A stretch of DNA of 17,556 bases from an uncultured Collinsella sp. (lineage in GTDB: Bacteria > Actinomycetota > Coriobacteriia > Coriobacteriales > Coriobacteriaceae), in contig URIA01000049.1 in the NCBI GenBank assembly GCA_900547765.1, positions 1 through 17,556 on the forward strand, given 5' to 3'. The first letter of the stretch is position 1; the number at the start of each line of letters is the position of its first letter. A program made the translations under genes and the position numbers. Below, piece by piece: positions 1 through 6,979 of the stretch. The notes under the pieces are model-generated. The model was not told where the DNA came from. It made no database searches and saw nothing but the letters and a program-made list of their open reading frames with translations.

Positions 1-14
1 CCGTACATGTACGG
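1..14. promoter_or_regulatory. perfect 14-bp palindrome at the window edge
   Basis: CCGTACATGTACGG equals its own reverse complement over all 14 bases. A perfect palindrome in an AT-rich, apparently non-coding stretch is compatible with a dimeric regulator site. The window starts at its first base, so the full extent cannot be seen. No regulator can be assigned. Confidence 0.3.
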
Positions 15-41
15 ATGAATATGGGAGGTGTTCGGATGAAG

Positions 42-69
42 TTGATATTCAAGGGATGATTCTTATATG
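42..69 (+). promoter_or_regulatory. candidate promoter upstream of the terminator
   Basis: TTGATA (42-47) and TATATG (64-69) are separated by 16 bp in a strongly AT-rich stretch. A transcript from here would begin near 76 and meet the terminator at 132-161, giving an RNA of about 85 nt unless there is read-through into alaS. The match is reasonable, but AT-rich DNA yields chance hits easily. Confidence 0.3.
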
Positions 70-131
70 GTATTTTACTAAAACTATTTTTTAAAGGATT
101 GCTTAGTCCTAAATAACATGCACTTTCGCTG

Positions 132-161
132 GAGGGTCGCTGTTTGGCGGCCCTCTTTTTT
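132..161 (+). terminator. intrinsic terminator upstream of alaS
   Basis: GAGGGTCGC (132-140) pairs with GCGGCCCTC (147-155) over 9 bp with one G-U pair and a 6-nt loop, followed directly by six T residues (156-161). This is a textbook rho-independent terminator. It ends either an upstream transcript or a short leader. I see no T-box signature (no AGGGTGG-type antiterminator element) that would make it a tRNA-sensing attenuator for alaS. Confidence 0.8.
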
Positions 162-187
162 GCACTTGCGCGGCGGGATGGTAATAT
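160..187 (+). promoter_or_regulatory. candidate alaS promoter with extended -10
   Basis: TAATAT (182-187) is preceded by TG at 179-180 in the extended -10 arrangement. TTGCAC (160-165) sits 16 bp upstream as a partial -35. It lies just after the terminator and would start RNA near 194, leaving a leader of about 40 nt before the alaS ATG at 234. The extended -10 carries most of the weight. Confidence 0.45.
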
Positions 188-233
188 CGTTACGTTTGAA
201 CTGTTTCGATGTGAAACCGAGGAGATTCCCTCT

Positions 234-2891
234 ATGAGTGCTGACTACCCGTCAATGACTACGGCCGAGATTCGCTCTAAGTTCCTCAACTTTTTTGAGG
301 AGCGCGGTCTTAAGCTCTATCCTTCTTCGTCCCTTGTCCCCGACGACCCCTCGCTGCTGCTTGCCAACGCCGGTATGAACCAGTTTAAGGAGTACTACCA
401 GGGCAAGAAGACCATGAAGGAGATCGGCGCGATCTCCTGCCAGAAGTGCGTCCGCACCAACGACATCGACTGCATCGGCGAGGACGGCCGTCACCTGTCG
501 TTCTTCGAGATGCTCGGCGATTTCTCTTTTGGCGGCGTCTCCAAGGAGCAGGCTTGCGCCTGGGCCTTTGAGCTCATCACCAAGGAGTTCAAGCTGCCGC
601 TCGACCGCCTGTACTTCACCGTCTTTACCGAGGACGACGAGACCCATGACGTGTGGCGCTCCCTGGGCGTTGCCGAGGATCACATCTCGCGTCTGGGCGA
701 GGACGACAACTTCTGGGCCGCTGGCCCCACCGGCCCCTGCGGTCCATGCTCCGAGATCTACTTTGATATGGGCGAGGAGGTCGGTTGCGGCAGCCCCGAC
801 TGCAAGCCCGGCTGCGACTGCGACCGCTTCCTTGAGTTCTGGAACCTTGTGTTTACCCAGTACGACCGCCAGGAGGACGGCTCCATGCCGGAGCTGCCGC
901 ACCGCAACCTCGATACGGGTATGGGTCTGGAGCGCATGGCCGCCATCATGCAGCACAAGACCGCTAACTACGATGGCGATCTGATGCAGCACCTCATCAA
1001 GCTCGGTGAGGAGATCAGCGGTAAGACCTATGACGCCGACGATTACTCCGGCGCCAGCCGTTCTCTTCGCATCATCGCCGACCACTCCCGTGCCGTCGAC
1101 TTCATGATCTCTGACGGCATCCTGCCCGGTAACGAGGGTCGCGAGTACGTCCTTCGCCGCCTGCTCCGCCGCGCCGTGTTCCACGGTCGCCTGCTGGGCA
1201 TCGATGGCGCCTTCCTGACCAAGTTCATCGACGAGGTCAACGCTCAGATGGGCGAGGCCTATCCCGAGCTGCTCAAGAACGTCGCGCTCGTCAAGGGTAT
1301 CGTCGCCTCCGAGGAGGAGCGCTTCTCCACGACGCTCGACAACGGTCGCGTCTACCTGGATGAGGCCCTGGCAGCGCTTGCCGAGGGTGCTGTGCTTCCG
1401 GGCGATGTTGCCTTTAAGCTGCACGACACCTTTGGTTTCCCCATCGACCTGACCGTCGAGATCGCCGGCACCGCTGGCCACGATGTCGATATGGATGGCT
1501 TCACTGCCTGCATGGAGGACCAGAAGGCCCGCGCCCGCGCCAACGCCAAGGGCGATGCCTGGGGCAGCTTCAACGACGTGTGGGTCGAGCTTTCCGACAA
1601 GGTCGCCGCGACCGAGTTCGACGGCTATGACAACGATGTGATCGAGGGCGCCAAGGTCGTCGCCATCGTGCGCAACGGCGAGTCCGTCGATTCCGCTGCC
1701 GCCGGCGAGGACGTCGAGGTCGTGCTCGACCGCACCCCGTTCTACGCCGAGATGGGCGGCCAGCAGGGCGACGCCGGCAGGCTTTCCGCCAAGGGCGTTG
1801 CACTGACCGTTTCCGACACCAAGAACCATAACGGCCTGTATGCCCACGTCGCGCACGTTGCCGATGGCACGCTGACTGTCGGTGCCGCTGTTACCGCCGC
1901 GCTCGACGCCGAGCGCCGTGGCTTCCTGTGTCGCAACCACACCGCCACGCACCTGCTCGACGCCGCCCTTAAGCAGGTCCTGGGCGAGCATGTCTCCCAG
2001 GCCGGCTCGCTCGTGACGCCCGAGCACCTGCGCTTTGACTTCACGCACTTCGAGGCCCTGTCCTCCGAGCAGCTCAAGGCTGTCGAGGATCTGGTCAACC
2101 AGCAGATCTTCGCTTCCAAGCCGGTCGTGACCCGCGTCATGGGTATCGACGAGGCCAAGGCCGCCGGCGCTGTCGCCCTCTTTGGCGAGAAGTACGGCGA
2201 TGTCGTCCGCGTCGTCTCCGTGGGCGCCGAGGACCAGCCGTTCTCTCGCGAGCTCTGCGGTGGCACCCATGCCGCCAACACCGCCGAGATCGGCCTGTTC
2301 AAGATTATTTCCGAGTCCTCTACAGGCTCCAATGTCCGCCGTATCGAGGCTGTGACCTCTAAGGGTGCCCTCGATTACATGGCCGACCGCTTGGCGCTCG
2401 TTGACGCCGCCGCCGCTGCGCTTAAGTGCCGCGTCGACGAGGTTCCCGCCCGTGTGGAGAACCTGCAGGCCGAGCTGCGCGAGACGTCCAACAAGCTCAA
2501 GAAGGCGCTTACCGGTGGCTCCTCTGACGCCATCTCCAGCGCTATCGAGGGTGCCGTTGAGCTTGACGGTTACAAGCTCGTTGTCGCTGAGCTTCAGGGT
2601 CTCGAGGCCGCTGACCTGCGCAACGTTTGGGATACCGTGCACCAGAAGGTCGCCGGCCCCGTCGCCTGCGTCGTTGCCAGCGTGACCGAGAAGGGCACTC
2701 CGGCCCTGCTTGCCGCCGGCTCCGATGACGCCGTCAAGGCCGGTTTCCATGCCGGTAACGTGATCAAGCAGATCGCGGGCCTGGTCGACGGTCGCGGTGG
2801 CGGTCGTCCCAACATGGCCCAGGCCGGTGGCAAGAACGCCGCCGGTATCGCCGATGCCCTCGCGGCCGCCAAGACCGCGCTCGGCGCCTAA
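234..2891 (+). CDS. alaS: alanine--tRNA ligase
   Basis: Class II alanyl-tRNA synthetase of 885 residues, close to the usual 870-880. It charges tRNA-Ala in the cytoplasm and hydrolyses mis-charged Ser or Gly. The N-terminal catalytic part carries the PTGPCGPCSEIYFD stretch and a Cys-rich insertion (GCGSPDCKPGCDCD) before FLEFWNLVF. The editing domain has the zinc motif HTATH (His569, His573) and CGGTH (Cys675, His679). The C-terminal DHHA1/C-Ala part ends with DGRGGGRPNMAQAGG. I start at ATG 234, which has GGAG at 221-224. The same frame stays open back to a TTG at 144, but those extra 30 codons overlap the terminator and promoter and match nothing in the family. It heads the alaS-ruvX-mltG cluster; ruvX follows after 17 bp. 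Nothing in the leader indicates T-box control. Confidence 0.97.
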   Translation: MSADYPSMTTAEIRSKFLNFFEERGLKLYPSSSLVPDDPSLLLANAGMNQFKEYYQGKKTMKEIGAISCQKCVRTNDIDCIGEDGRHLSFFEMLGDFSFGGVSKEQACAWAFELITKEFKLPLDRLYFTVFTEDDETHDVWRSLGVAEDHISRLGEDDNFWAAGPTGPCGPCSEIYFDMGEEVGCGSPDCKPGCDCDRFLEFWNLVFTQYDRQEDGSMPELPHRNLDTGMGLERMAAIMQHKTANYDGDLMQHLIKLGEEISGKTYDADDYSGASRSLRIIADHSRAVDFMISDGILPGNEGREYVLRRLLRRAVFHGRLLGIDGAFLTKFIDEVNAQMGEAYPELLKNVALVKGIVASEEERFSTTLDNGRVYLDEALAALAEGAVLPGDVAFKLHDTFGFPIDLTVEIAGTAGHDVDMDGFTACMEDQKARARANAKGDAWGSFNDVWVELSDKVAATEFDGYDNDVIEGAKVVAIVRNGESVDSAAAGEDVEVVLDRTPFYAEMGGQQGDAGRLSAKGVALTVSDTKNHNGLYAHVAHVADGTLTVGAAVTAALDAERRGFLCRNHTATHLLDAALKQVLGEHVSQAGSLVTPEHLRFDFTHFEALSSEQLKAVEDLVNQQIFASKPVVTRVMGIDEAKAAGAVALFGEKYGDVVRVVSVGAEDQPFSRELCGGTHAANTAEIGLFKIISESSTGSNVRRIEAVTSKGALDYMADRLALVDAAAAALKCRVDEVPARVENLQAELRETSNKLKKALTGGSSDAISSAIEGAVELDGYKLVVAELQGLEAADLRNVWDTVHQKVAGPVACVVASVTEKGTPALLAAGSDDAVKAGFHAGNVIKQIAGLVDGRGGGRPNMAQAGGKNAAGIADALAAAKTALGA

Positions 2892-2908
2892 GAACTTAAG
2901 TAGTCGCT

Positions 2909-3337
2909 GTGGTCGCGCTCGCGCTGGACATAGGGGAGACCAGGATTGGTATTGCCGTCTCGAGCCGTGATGGCAAGATGGCAATGCCCGTCAAGGTGCT
3001 CCCGGCTGCCGAGGTCACTGGTATGGCAAAGACGTTTCGTTATCTGGTCGAGGACTATGAGCCCGACATCCTGGTAAGCGGACGTCCCCTGACCATGGCC
3101 GGTGAGCCCGGCCCCCAGGCCGAGCGCGTCACCACCGTGGCGCAAAAGATTGCCGACGAGCTCGATCTTCCGCTGGAGTTTGAGGACGAGCGCCTGTCCT
3201 CGCAAGAGGCCAAGCGCATCCTGCGCGAGCAGGGACTCAACGAAAAGCAGATGAAGGGCAAGATTGACATGATCGCCGCCAGCCTGTTTTTGCAGACGTG
3301 GCTCGATCGTAAAAACGAGGAGGTTCAGCATGTCTAG
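2909..3337 (+). CDS. ruvX: RuvX/YqgF family RNase H-like protein
   Basis: Protein of 142 residues, normal for the YqgF family. Members are RNase H-fold nucleases, annotated as putative Holliday junction resolvases and in E. coli linked to 16S rRNA 5'-end maturation. The N-terminal LDIGETRIGIAVS holds conserved Asp7. A central SGRPLTMAGEPGPQAERV matches the family's G-L-P-L...GPQAER motif. DERLSSQEAKRIL lies at about 93-105, and IDMIAASLFLQTWLD carries conserved Asp120. The start is a GTG with no strong ribosome site, 17 bp after alaS, so translation is probably coupled. The last 8 bp overlap mltG. The synteny alaS-ruvX-mltG is widespread in Gram-positive bacteria and supports the call. Confidence 0.93.
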   Translation: MVALALDIGETRIGIAVSSRDGKMAMPVKVLPAAEVTGMAKTFRYLVEDYEPDILVSGRPLTMAGEPGPQAERVTTVAQKIADELDLPLEFEDERLSSQEAKRILREQGLNEKQMKGKIDMIAASLFLQTWLDRKNEEVQHV

Positions 3338-4700
3338 CGCTTCCGACCCGCGCCAGCCGAATCGCCAGGGTCAGCCCGCACCGCGCCCTGTCCAGGCAGG
3401 TCAGCGTCCGGTGCAGCCGACGCAGCGTCCGGCGCAGCCCTCCTCGCATGCGGCCCGCCCCGCCCAGCGAACGACTCAACAACCAACTGCTCGTACGGCG
3501 CAGCCCAGTGGCGGCACTCGTTTTAAGCAGCAGGCTCCTACGCAGCGCGCGCAGGTCCCTCAATCGCAGTCTCATGCGCATCGCGCTCATGGCTCGCGCA
3601 GCGTGGCTCCCGCGACGCGTTCGAGCTACAACACGCATGCTCGCCGTGGCGCGCAAAAGAAAAGCTCCCCGGTGCCCATGATTATCGGCGCTGTGGTGGC
3701 GGTGCTCGCCCTTGTCGCGATCGTCTTCTTTGTCGTGCCGGCCGTCAAGGGTTTCTTTACCGGTGGGGATGCGAACGTCACGGCTGGTCAGCAGGTCACC
3801 ATTACGATTCCCGACGGTGCTTCGGGCGACACGATCGCCTCGATTCTCTCCGAGAACCATATCGTCGAGAACCCCAAGGATTACTACGCGGCGGTCAAAA
3901 AGCTCAACGCCGATATGTCGCTCAAGCCTGGCACTTACTCGTTTACCACGCTTATGGATGCGACGAAGGTCGTCCAGCAACTCATGGAGGGTCCTAACGC
4001 CGGATCCAATACGCTTACGATCCCAGAGGGCCTGACGGTAGACCAGGTAGCCGACCGTGTGGCACAAGCCTACGACAGCATTTCTAAGGAAGACTTCCTT
4101 AACCAGGCCAAGGCATCCTACTACGTAAATGACTATGGCTTCCTGAAAGATGCTGCAAACGATTCGCTCGAGGGCTTCTTGTTCCCCAAGACGTATTCGT
4201 TGGGCGATTCGCCCACGGCCGATGAAGTGATTCGCGCCATGCTCGACCAGTTTAAGGCCGAGTACAAGTCGCTCGACTTTGCCGGTTGCGAGGCCAAGAT
4301 CAAGGAACGCTACGGCGTGGAGATGTCAGACTACGACATCGTCAACCTTGCCTCCATCGTCGAGCGCGAGGGTCTCAACGCCGATCAGCGCGCGCATGTG
4401 GCATCGGTGTTCTACAACCGCTTGGCCGGCAAGCTCGATGGTCTGCGTTATCTCAACAGCGATGCGACCATGATGTATGTCACTGGCGGTGAGGTTACCG
4501 CCGACGACCTACAGAGCGATAGCCCCTATAACACCTACAAGCACGAGGGCCTTCCGCCCACGCCCATCTGCTCCCCGTCGCTCGAGGCGCTCAAGGCCAC
4601 CCTTGAGCCGACCGACTCCGATGACCTGTATTTCTACATTACGCAGGACGAGGAGTACTTCTCGCAAACCTACGAAGAGCATCAACAGTTTTGGAATTAG
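3330..4700 (+). CDS. mltG: endolytic murein transglycosylase MltG
   Basis: Protein of 456 residues. MltG cleaves nascent peptidoglycan strands at the membrane and so ends glycan elongation. Residues 1-112 are a low-complexity cytoplasmic tail rich in Pro, Gln, Arg and Ala with almost no acidic residues. One membrane helix follows (about 115-138, starting VPMIIGAVVAV), then the extracellular LysM-like and YceG catalytic region. NLASIVEREG contains the catalytic Glu345, aligned with E. coli Glu218, and is followed by VASVFYNRL. The C-terminal GLPPTPICSPSLEALKATL and YEEHQQF are family hallmarks, although the usual GLPPGPI has Thr in place of Gly. The ATG is preceded by GAGGAGGT (3317-3324) and overlaps the end of ruvX. 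yqeG starts one base after the stop, so the genes are surely co-transcribed. Confidence 0.95.
   Translation: MSSASDPRQPNRQGQPAPRPVQAGQRPVQPTQRPAQPSSHAARPAQRTTQQPTARTAQPSGGTRFKQQAPTQRAQVPQSQSHAHRAHGSRSVAPATRSSYNTHARRGAQKKSSPVPMIIGAVVAVLALVAIVFFVVPAVKGFFTGGDANVTAGQQVTITIPDGASGDTIASILSENHIVENPKDYYAAVKKLNADMSLKPGTYSFTTLMDATKVVQQLMEGPNAGSNTLTIPEGLTVDQVADRVAQAYDSISKEDFLNQAKASYYVNDYGFLKDAANDSLEGFLFPKTYSLGDSPTADEVIRAMLDQFKAEYKSLDFAGCEAKIKERYGVEMSDYDIVNLASIVEREGLNADQRAHVASVFYNRLAGKLDGLRYLNSDATMMYVTGGEVTADDLQSDSPYNTYKHEGLPPTPICSPSLEALKATLEPTDSDDLYFYITQDEEYFSQTYEEHQQFWN
3384..3446 (+). repeat. three 21-bp tandem repeats in the mltG 5' end
   Basis: Three consecutive 21-bp units encode RPVQAGQ, RPVQPTQ and RPAQPSS in the cytoplasmic tail of MltG. 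Units two and three share CGTCCGG-GCAGCC cores nearly exactly. Such in-frame repeats can change copy number without breaking the gene. The unit encodes a disordered, basic Pro/Gln-rich segment. Confidence 0.7.
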
Positions 4701-4701
4701 C

Positions 4702-5199
4702 ATGAGGATTTTTAGCCCCAAACGATACGTTGCCTCGGTCGATCGCATCGACCTTGATACCCTGTGGGCCGACGGCAAGCGCGCCATTCTGCTCGATCGC
4801 GATAACACCTTGGTGCCGCGCGACACCGAGCAGGTTCCCGCCGCGGTTTCCGCTTGGCTCGACGCCGTTCGCGCCAAAGGCTTTAAGCTGTGCATGGTGT
4901 CTAACAACTGGCATCGCGACCAGGTCATGAGCTCTGCACGCGAGCTGGGGCTCGAGGCCATCAGCCACGCCATGAAGCCGGCGCCGTTTGCCCTCAAGGC
5001 GGGTCTTAAGCGCCTCGGCGCCACGGCCGACGAGGCGGTGCTGATCGGTGATCAGCTTTACACGGACGTGTGGAGTGGCAATTTCGCCGGCGTCGATACC
5101 ATCCTGGTAAAGCCGCAGGCGACGCAGGACCTGTGGTATACGCAGATCTTCCGTATCTTTGAGCGCCGGGCCCTGCGCGACCTTCCCTGCGAGGAATAG
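4702..5199 (+). CDS. yqeG: YqeG family HAD-type phosphatase
   Basis: Protein of 165 residues of the HAD superfamily, subclass IIIA, YqeG type; relatives include phosphatidylglycerophosphate phosphatases of the Gep4 group. ILLDRDNTLV gives the DxDxT motif with nucleophile Asp32 and Asp34. VSNNW supplies the motif II region, MKPAP the conserved Lys, and LIGDQLYTDV the acidic motif IV. The N-terminal SPKRYVASVDRIDLDTLWADG matches the short lead-in typical of YqeG. The frame is open much further upstream, but that part overlaps mltG in another frame, so I choose ATG 4702, one base after the mltG stop. The substrate is not evident: a phospholipid-linked role is a family-level guess. Bacillus yqeG lies beside aroE, and here it lies beside aroK. 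Confidence 0.88.
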   Translation: MRIFSPKRYVASVDRIDLDTLWADGKRAILLDRDNTLVPRDTEQVPAAVSAWLDAVRAKGFKLCMVSNNWHRDQVMSSARELGLEAISHAMKPAPFALKAGLKRLGATADEAVLIGDQLYTDVWSGNFAGVDTILVKPQATQDLWYTQIFRIFERRALRDLPCEE

Positions 5200-5207
5200 G
5201 TCTCGCT

Positions 5208-5741
5208 ATGTCCCAGCACACTAAACACGGCTGCGACCATATCTTCTTTATCGGCTTTTTGGGCGCGGGCAAATCGACGCTCGCGCGCAACGTCGGCACT
5301 ATGTTCAAGCGGCGTTTTATCGATACCGACCGCCTGGTCGTGCGCCGCTGCGGCAAGTCGGTAACCGAGATTTTTGAGACCGAGGGCGAGGATCGTTTTC
5401 GTGAGCTCGAGACCTCGGCGCTCCGTTCGCTCCAAAGCGAGCGCAGCCTGTTGGTTTCGTGCGGGGGCGGTATCGTCGAGACGCCGGTGAATATTGAGCT
5501 GATGCACGAAATGGGTACGTGCGTGTACCTCGAGGGCGACTTCGAGGATTCGATTCGCCAGATTCGTCGGTCCGACACGCGCCCCGATTTCCGTTCGCCC
5601 GAGCATGCCGCGCGTCTGTTTGAGCATCGCCGTCCGCTTTATCGCCAGGCCGCCGATATTACCCTTGATATTCGCAACAAGTCCTTCGAGGACGTTTCCT
5701 ACCTTTGTGCCGAGATGCTTTTGGAGCGTGGACTGCTATGA
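5208..5741 (+). CDS. aroK: shikimate kinase
   Basis: Protein of 177 residues, usual length. It phosphorylates shikimate to shikimate 3-phosphate with ATP in the cytoplasm. Walker A is GFLGAGKST (Lys22, residues 16-24). IDTD carries Asp41 and EGEDRFRELE carries Arg65, both shikimate-contacting positions in the family. SCGGGI gives the Gly86-88 loop. The lid region has TRPDF (Arg125), and HRRPLY has Arg142. Every expected active-site residue I can identify is kept, unlike in the next gene. It starts 8 bp after yqeG and overlaps the downstream gene by 4 bp (ATGA), so the two are translationally coupled. A related small-molecule kinase role cannot be excluded, given the missing pathway neighbours. 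Confidence 0.92.
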   Translation: MSQHTKHGCDHIFFIGFLGAGKSTLARNVGTMFKRRFIDTDRLVVRRCGKSVTEIFETEGEDRFRELETSALRSLQSERSLLVSCGGGIVETPVNIELMHEMGTCVYLEGDFEDSIRQIRRSDTRPDFRSPEHAARLFEHRRPLYRQAADITLDIRNKSFEDVSYLCAEMLLERGLL

Positions 5742-6847
5742 TTCGCCGTCAACTGATCAATTTCCAAAACCGCAGTGTCGATGTCCGCGTCGGATTGGGC
5801 GCGTTCGAGGAGCTGCCGCGCATGTTTGCCTCGGCTGTGGGCAAGCCTAAGCGCGCGATGGTGGTTTGGAACGACGCTACATCCGAGCGTTTTGGTGAGG
5901 TCGTCGAGCATGCGCTGGTTGATGCCGGTTTTGCCGTGTCGCTGCTCGTCCTCGAGGTTTCTCCTGCCGGTGCTACGTTGGCCGATGCCGATACCGTCTT
6001 TGGCGCCCTGTCTGCCAACGGCATTACCTGCGACGACCTGGTTGTCGCCGTTGGCGATGCCGCGACCTGCTCGGTTGTTAGCTGGTGCGCCAACCAGTGG
6101 TGTGGCCGAACTGAGTGCGCGCTGCTGCCGACGACCTTCGACGCCATGCTCACGGTCGCGACGACCATGAAGCCGCTCATCGCTTCGTCGGCGAATGCGC
6201 TTCCCGCTATCGCGTTCCGTCCTGAGCCGGGCTTGGTCGTGTGTGACCTCGACCTTGTTCGCGAGGCGGACCCCGAGGACCTCAAGCTCGGCTATGTGGT
6301 ACTTGTTGGCACCATGCTTTCGAGCAGCAAGTCCCGCTGGAATCAGTTTACTGAGACCGTCCCCGAGATTCTCGCGGGCGAGGAGGTCGCGCTCGTCAAT
6401 GCCGTTCAATGGTCTCAGACTGCCCGTAAGGACGTACTGATGGCCACGAACCCGAGCGCCCGCCATGCGCTCGATTTTGGCAAGACGGGGGAGCGTACCC
6501 TGCGCGTCTGCTTGGGCGATGCCGCTTCGCAGGTCCCTGCCTACCAGCTGTTGTCCGAGGGCATGCGCTTTGAGGCGCGCCTAGCACATGATGCCTGCGA
6601 CTTCGATATCGACTACGTGTTTGAGGTCGATGACTGCCTGGAGGACTTTGGCATCGAGGAGCTTGCCTTCGACTTGGAGCCTGCCGCATATATCGAGGAG
6701 TTCCGCAAGCAGCAGTTCGCTCGCTCAAACCGCAGCATGTTGCCGCTGCCCGCGGCACTCGGCGCCATTCGCCTAACGAACGTCGAGGACGAGGTTCTTG
6801 AGCGCCATGCTCATGCCTACTTGGCTTCTCGCAAAGAACTTCTCTAA
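5738..6847 (+). CDS. aroB: AroB-like protein, degenerate 3-dehydroquinate synthase homologue
   Basis: Full-length open frame of 369 residues, aligning end to end by eye with 3-dehydroquinate synthase, which turns DAHP into 3-dehydroquinate using NAD and a divalent metal. The active site is largely gone. The NAD-binding GGGVVGD motif reads GDAATCS (106-112). LPTTFDAMLTVATTMK (130-145) matches VPTTLLAQVDSSVGGK but has lost the Asp and both Gly, keeping Lys145. GLAEVIK reads GYVVLVG (185-191), so the metal-ligand Glu is Val188. GHTFGHA reads GKTGERT (248-254), so its His residues are Lys249 and Arg253. The HGE region reads AYQ (Ala268 for His). There are no frameshifts or internal stops and codon use is like its neighbours, so it is probably expressed and under selection. 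It overlaps aroK by 4 bp. Catalysis as a dehydroquinate synthase looks unlikely; a partner or structural role for AroK is only a guess. Confidence 0.8.
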   Translation: MIRRQLINFQNRSVDVRVGLGAFEELPRMFASAVGKPKRAMVVWNDATSERFGEVVEHALVDAGFAVSLLVLEVSPAGATLADADTVFGALSANGITCDDLVVAVGDAATCSVVSWCANQWCGRTECALLPTTFDAMLTVATTMKPLIASSANALPAIAFRPEPGLVVCDLDLVREADPEDLKLGYVVLVGTMLSSSKSRWNQFTETVPEILAGEEVALVNAVQWSQTARKDVLMATNPSARHALDFGKTGERTLRVCLGDAASQVPAYQLLSEGMRFEARLAHDACDFDIDYVFEVDDCLEDFGIEELAFDLEPAAYIEEFRKQQFARSNRSMLPLPAALGAIRLTNVEDEVLERHAHAYLASRKELL

Positions 6848-6850
6848 GAT

Positions 6851-6879
6851 TTATTGACTTCCATCGTCTTTCGTATCAT
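6851..6879 (+). promoter_or_regulatory. weak promoter candidate upstream of the M24 peptidase
   Basis: TTATTG (6851-6856) and TATCAT (6874-6879) are 17 bp apart. A start near 6886 would coincide with the first base of the long hairpin at 6885-6947. TTGACT at 6854-6859 is a better -35, but leaves only 14 bp to the same -10. A second possibility is TATATA at 6951-6956, which would give a very short leader. Confidence 0.28.
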
Positions 6880-6884
6880 GTTGA

Positions 6885-6947
6885 GGGGCGGGTTTCCAAT
6901 CGGTTGCGGATCGCATGCGATTCCGTCGTTCGGTTGAGACCCGTCCC
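6885..6947 (+). other. long stem-loop between aroB-like gene and M24 peptidase
   Basis: GGGGCGGGTTTC (6885-6896) pairs with GAGACCCGTCCC (6936-6947) over 12 bp with two G-U pairs. One bulged C follows, then AATCG (6898-6902) pairs with CGGTT (6931-6935). After an internal loop, CGGATCG (6907-6913) pairs with CGATTCCG (6918-6925) with one bulge. About 24 paired positions form one long hairpin. No T-run follows, so it is not a standard intrinsic terminator. It may be a leader structure of the peptidase mRNA or a 3'-end stabilising element of the upstream operon. Confidence 0.6.
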
Positions 6948-6979
6948 GTCTATATAGAAACAACAAGAAAGGAATCTGC

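Noticed and set aside
3..59. Open stretch ending at TGA 57-59, possibly the tail of an upstream gene or a small peptide starting at ATG 36 after GGAGGTG
   Set aside because: Seven to eighteen codons give no family match, and the composition is unlike the neighbouring genes. The good ribosome site makes a leader peptide conceivable, but it has no Ala codons that would link it to alaS control.
132..161. T-box riboswitch controlling alaS
   Set aside because: The terminator is real, but the leader lacks the conserved T-box antiterminator sequence and is too short for a specifier stem; the likely alaS promoter lies downstream of the terminator T-run.
144..233. N-terminal extension of alaS from TTG 144
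   Set aside because: The extension would be translated from the terminator loop and has no ribosome site; the ATG at 234 has GGAG at good spacing and fits the family length.
252..2984. Open frame of 910 codons on the minus strand, opposite alaS
   Set aside because: It mirrors alaS codons in a high-GC gene where third-position bias removes stops from the opposite strand. The translation is low-complexity Gly/Ala/Val/Leu/Asp text with no recognisable domain.
4477..4701. N-terminal extension of the yqeG frame inside mltG
   Set aside because: The 75 extra residues are Arg/Pro/Ser-rich out-of-frame text from mltG; the HAD family start fits ATG 4702.
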